In this document: one piece after another, positions 59,663 to 64,000 of the stretch
Position numbering within the stretch: position 1 is the first letter of the stretch
How the letters are laid out: each line of letters starts with the position of its first letter
Assembly (NCBI GenBank): GCA_015501605.1
Contig: JADNRZ010000002.1
Span: 1,240,001 to 1,304,000, forward strand
Reading direction: 5' to 3'
DNA from: Panaeolus papilionaceus
Lineage: Eukaryota; Basidiomycota; Agaricomycetes; Agaricales
DNA: 64,000 bases
Notes under the pieces: model-generated
Database searches by the model: none
What the model was told of the DNA's origin: nothing
What the model saw: only the letters and a program-made list of their open reading frames with translations
Made by a program: the position numbers and the translations under genes

Positions 59663-61350
59663 ATGAACGCCTCACAAACCAAGACATCACCGCTTCCCCG
59701 CCTTCACCTTCGCGTTGATGAAGTTGCGTCTGGAGATTTAGATCGTTGTATGCATTTCATCAAGCCTTGGGAAAGTCTTCGTAGAGCATGTTCTGCAGCA
59801 CTGCACTGGCTCTTTACTCCGGATGACATTCCTTCACCGTTTGTCCTTCTTCTTTGTCGTGCCCTTCCTCGATGAGCTAATTTTATTGGCCGCTGTGTAG
59901 CATGCCACAGCTAACTCTTCTGATTTCGTCCTCTGGGATGTACGACGGCGAGTTCGTCGGTCAATCAGGTGCATTCGACGATGAAGAAGATTTTGATGAC
60001 AGAACGGTGGTTTTCAACATTGAATACCTTTGTCAATTGGTGCAAGAAAACAGATACGACGAATTCATTGGCGTTCTGGTTCATGAGGTCTCTTTGTGTC
60101 TGATAGATCATGGTGCATGGGGATTGAAAACCGGTCTTGCAGGTATGTAAGGGTCCTTAATTTGTGGGCGTACATACTCATCTCCTTATTTTCAGACTAT
60201 GTACGCCTACGAGAAGGGCTGGCACCTGTGCATTGGGAACGTCGCGTTGACGGAAGTTGGAGTCAGGGTTATGACAAGACTGCCTATTTCTTGGACTTCC
60301 TTGAGAAGAACAAGGGTGAAGGGACTGTTCGCAGCATTTTTACGTGGTTGAGGAGCGACGAGTTCATTGACTTCGCATATCTTGACGATCACATTGGCCA
60401 AGTTGTTGGTGTGAATGTGGCTGAAGCCTGGGATGAATACCGTGATTCGTTGGGTGACTATAGCGACAGCGACGAAGAAACAGAAACGCAAAGCATAGGT
60501 GACGAGGGCAACACCGACGAAGATGCTGCCCTATCAGTGTCAAAGTGGCCAATCCCAGAATTTCATCTATCCATCAAGGATCTCAGTCATAACGGCGCTA
60601 AAATATTTCAAAGTACGACTGACGCACATGAGGTCCTGAAGGAAGCAGTCATGGCAAGTTTCCTGCACCTTTACTCACCCGAAAATGTACCAAGAGAGTG
60701 AGTCCTGGTTAAGGCGTGGAGGAGTGGTATTGACTGACTAAAGACGACTGTCGATAAAGTGTAAAACGCATCACCCTAATCCTCCGCTCAATGGACGGTG
60801 TTGCATATACTATCGGACGCAAAAAACACCAAGAAATTCACTTCTCTCTTGAATACATCGAAAGCCAAAAATATCGTGCCCAGGAGGAAATAGCTGGTGT
60901 GCTCGTTCGCGAAGTTGTTCATTGCTACCAATACGGTTTGGACGTAGCGCCTTCTGGCCTAACGGAAGGTATCGCGGGTAAGCTGTAGCACTATTCCCAA
61001 TCATAATTCACCTGCTCAAGCCTCATGTGTTCCGCGCACCAGACTTCGTGCGCCTTCGAGCAGGTTTTGCCCCGAATCACTGGTGCCGAATTGCATCAGG
61101 ACAATGGGACGCGGGATATGACACCACAGCTTATTTCTTGGATTGGATCGATAAGAAATACGGGGACGACACGATACGCAAGCTCAATAATCAGCTTCAT
61201 TCTGATTCATTCTCGGACAACGTTTTTAGTGCTTTGACGGGGTGCTCCGTGGGCGAACTTTGGACTCAATATGGCGTGGAGCTCCAAGCGAGGCAAGTTG
61301 AGAGCCCAGATTTATCCGATCCAGACGACGAGTTGGAATATGTCGCATAG
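59663..61350 (+). CDS. Two-domain BSP protein, zinc sites altered (gene C)
   Basis: Five exons (59663-59838, 59901-60142, 60196-60697, 60760-60977, 61043-61350) give 481 residues with two BSP-type domains. In C1 the zinc motif is HEVSL (60082-60096; second His lost) and EGIAD is TGLAD. In C2 it is REVVH (60908-60922; first His replaced by Arg, CGC where His would be CAC) while EGIADFVRLRAGFAPNHW is kept. An acidic linker (DYSDSDEETETQSIGDEGNT) joins the domains, as in gene B. C2 is the closest of the four to gene A (VHCYQY, KKHQEIHFSLEYIES). The protein ends acidic (SDPDDELEYVA). Same architecture as gene B, so B and C probably arose by duplicating a two-domain gene. Likely intracellular, no signal peptide. 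Confidence 0.84.
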
Positions 61351-61956
61351 GCTTAGGGGGAAGGTGAGCTTCATAAAGTTTCTCTCTGCATAAATGGCTA
61401 TCACTCATACTTGTAGATGACATGGCTCGTGTCTGACGTAGGTGAAAGTAGTCTGTCATTAATCGGTATAATTTGATATGTAGACGGCATCTCCCATTCC
61501 AAATTGAACCAGGGCAGTCTAGATAGTAATTATAAATACTAGGCTACAGAGTGGTAGATGCTTTCGAAGTCTGTTCGTATTGATACAGTACAAAAATGGA
61601 GCTAGGCCAGATATAAAAAGCGAAAACTACTAAAAAACAATAAGTGGGTAAGTCAAAAACCTAAATATTGCGAGTTACTTCAAATCGTAACAAAAATAAA
61701 GCATACAAAAAACCAAAACATTCAAAACTACAAACTCGAAGGATTGCGACAGCGGTGCAATGGCTAAATACGAGAAAAAATACTGCCAATAGCGAGCGAA
61801 GGGATATCGTGGTACTGTTCGGAATTAGGAGCCTAAACCCGAAAATAAAAAGGGGGGAAGAATTAAAAGCTCAGACATCTGGCTTGCAGCCAGGAGGTAA
61901 GTCATAACGAAGGAAATGCGAAAAAAGAAACTCTCCGTTCCGTGCATTGATATCGT
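61351..61956. other. Intergenic, convergent 3' ends of BSP gene C and FCP1
   Basis: AT-rich, with a poor-quality open frame (61668-61907) that has no domain. No gene called. Confidence 0.5.
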
Positions 61957-64000
61957 CTATCCCCATTCTTCCTCCTCAAACGCTCGAGCGAGAAAGTCTT
62001 CCTCTTCCTCTTCGTCCTCTTCCTCTTCCTCGTCGCCTTCCATCTCATTCGTTGTATCTCCAGAGACCTGCGGTAGACTTGACCCTGACGATCCGTTCGT
62101 CCTTGTATCAGCGAGGTCGTCTGCTGTGATACCATCTTTCAGTCTCGAGAATCCCGAACGCTCGGCAGCCAACTTCTTTCGCTTCGACAATGGGGAACGC
62201 AGCAACTCGTCTTCATCCACGTCGGTTCTTCCTGCTTCAGATGGGGTCGAGCTTCGTAAGCGTTTACGCTTTAGTTTTGGTGTGTTGTTCGCGCTTCTAA
62301 GCAAAACAAGGATCAGACTGCGTGATATATAAAGAAATGAAAGTTACAAACCCTGTTGCACTGTTTGTATCATCAACTAAATCATCTCCTTCTGAAATCA
62401 TCCCATCATGCATGCTCCAGGAGTCATCGTCATCGCTCTCGTTCATAGCAGCCTCAACCTCTGCGTTGATGTCACCCCAATCGATCGACTCGAGTTCAAG
62501 CCTACCTGGCCGCCCTTTCATAGGCATCTCCGGTTCTTGATCCCAGTCTTCCGAGTCCTCAAAGTCAATGTCTGATGAAGTGATAACGTCGGCACTTGGG
62601 CTAGCAGAGTCTTGTTTTGATACAGCAGGAGCGGGAGGGGCGGGAGGTTCGTCAAGGAGGTATGGTGTTTCGTCTTGCCTGCGCCAAAGAGCGATGGAAT
62701 CGGTAAACCAAGATAACCAAACGATCTTGATCCCTCCTTGTTTGCGGGCGAGGTCAACTTTAACGGTTCCGCGCTGACAAAAGAAGTCAGAATAAGAAGG
62801 GAGAGAACAATTAAAAAAAGTTAAAGAATCATTCCGGACAGCACGTAAATCATCAAACAAAGGAGAAATGATTGCAAAATGGATTGACAAGTGGCAGGTC
62901 ATATGTCGAAGTTGAATGGGCAACATCCCTCATCCAAATATGTCGCTGACCCCGGATCATATGAGGGCAGATTTCATCAATGAAACGAATGGTGACGTTA
63001 TTCAATACGATTGGTAGGTAGCAGAGAAAACGAAAAAGGAGCAATCGGGGTGAAACGCTGGATACATACCTTTGCAGCCACAACGTGTGTTATTCCACTC
63101 GTCAACTCTGTTGATACTTGTGCGCCAAACATATGTGCCATCCGCCAAATTTCAGTAGTCTCAGGTGGTGTGTCCAATGGAATGACGCTGGAGAACAAAA
63201 TATGGACACCTTCAAACACTTCGGAGCGTAGCCGAGGAATGATGGCCTAAACAAGCAATGGCGTCAGCACAAAGCGCTCGCTAAATGTCTTAGGGAACAA
63301 CAACGCACTGTGACATCATGCTGTTCCGCTTTCCCTGATGACTTTGAGTCATAGGCGCTGAAAAAGCGCGCAAATACTTCATTTAGCAACTAGGACAAGG
63401 CATTCAGTCGAGAGCTCGAAAAGAATAACTGATGGTGTCACTAACCTTGCCTATCCGATCTAGTTCGTAGTCATCATTTTTCAAAAGCGCCTTTTTATGA
63501 GCTTTATCCAGCGATGGCGATGGCGAGGGTTCCTTGGTTTCAGTTGCTACGGGTAATTGCTGTGGTGCTTGTTCTTGCCCCTGGATTTCGTGCTCTTGTA
63601 GTTCTTCTTGCCTCTTCGCGAGGGGACGCTCCTCCAGTTGTGCATCCAATGCAGCATTATTCGTCAATAATGCCTTCGTCTCAAGTTCTGTGGGCTCGGA
63701 TGTCGGGGCCGTAGCAGCGGCAGTTGAAGTTTGACCTGCTGTTGGTGTTGTATTGCCAGAGGGCTGTGTAGAGTCTGAAGAAGGGGTTATTGGGGCAGGC
63801 GGCTTGTCAACAGGCGGCTTGATGGCTGCCGCCGTAGTCAATGGTTCGATTTTGGGGAGGAATGACGAATTGATATCACCAATCCCAACGAAAAAGTCGT
63901 CTGTACGTATGTCGCTGGAGCTAAACTTCGTGGTGCTATAGAGTTAGACGAACTGCTTACAAGGGATGACTTTCACTAAATTGGGGCTCCACTCCCAAAC
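61957..64000 (-). CDS. FCP1: RNA polymerase II CTD phosphatase Fcp1, C-terminal part (partial)
   Basis: The right edge cuts the gene; the catalytic DxDx(T/V) motif lies outside. Visible from the 5' side are VWEWSPNLVKVIPY, DDFFVGIGDINSSFLPKIEP, a Pro/Thr-rich insert, HKKALLKNDDYELDRIGK, the BRCT domain (AIIPRLRSEVFEGVHILFSS, VIPLDTPPETTEIWRMAHMF, GITHVVAAK, TVKVDLARKQGGIKIVWLSW and FTDSIALWRRQDETPYLL), then acidic stretches and a C-terminal acidic tail (DEEEEEDEEEEEDFLARAFE). This order is specific for Fcp1, which dephosphorylates the CTD of Rpb1 and binds TFIIF with its acidic C-terminus. The stop is at 61957-61959. ESS1 at 42 kb acts on the same CTD substrate. Confidence 0.93.

Overview
This is a contiguous piece of a basidiomycete nuclear genome, most likely an agaric mushroom (Agaricomycetes). 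The evidence is dense intron-rich genes on both strands, introns mostly of 45-70 nt with GT-AG ends, short intergenic gaps, and families typical of these fungi (F-box proteins, a DUF4246 protein, a small Zn2Cys6 factor, intracellular BSP-domain proteins). I see no bacterial or viral segment, transposon, CRISPR array or convincing tRNA. Gene models were spliced by eye. Many were checked by reading-frame continuity; eEF2 gives 842 residues with the diphthamide His at position 699.

Layout. 1-4.7 kb: start of a WBP11-like splicing factor (minus, cut by the left edge), an RNF10/Mag2-type RING ubiquitin ligase, and the osmosensor SHO1. 4.8-8.3 kb: three tandem GNAT acetyltransferase paralogs, the third a pseudogene. 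9.4-25 kb: mostly housekeeping genes. These are eEF2, an RNA-binding-type protein, a beta-trefoil-like protein, the DNA-protein-crosslink protease WSS1, an eEF2-lysine methyltransferase (EFM3/FAM86 type), mitochondrial ribosomal protein mS45, an NR2C2AP-like protein, a tyrosine phosphatase and a ZTA1-like quinone reductase. 25-36 kb: deubiquitinase UBP2, a TDP2-like phosphodiesterase, a small acidic protein, THO subunit THOC1/HPR1 and UDP-glucose 4-epimerase. 37-49 kb: an MFS transporter, a DUF4246 protein, prolyl isomerase ESS1/PIN1, a MOSC-domain protein and a UBP9/13-type deubiquitinase. 49-56 kb: two F-box proteins, a short Zn2Cys6 transcription factor and a bHLH factor. 56.4-61.4 kb: three tandem genes holding five BSP (plant/bacterial peptidase, PF04450-like) domains. 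62-64 kb: 3' part of the RNA polymerase II CTD phosphatase FCP1, cut by the right edge.

The most unusual element is the BSP array. One single-domain gene keeps the HEVVH zinc motif. The other two genes are two-domain fusions in which all four domains have lost metal or catalytic residues, each differently (SQVAR, EQLVR, HEVSL, REVVH), while keeping open frames and the same intron positions. This looks like a young cluster of one intracellular peptidase and four pseudopeptidase domains. Other points are the eEF2 substrate and its methyltransferase about 5 kb apart, several tiny exons (including a start-codon-only exon in ESS1 and a candidate 3-nt microexon in mS45), two GC-AG introns, and two protein-coding starts only 57 bp apart in opposite directions.
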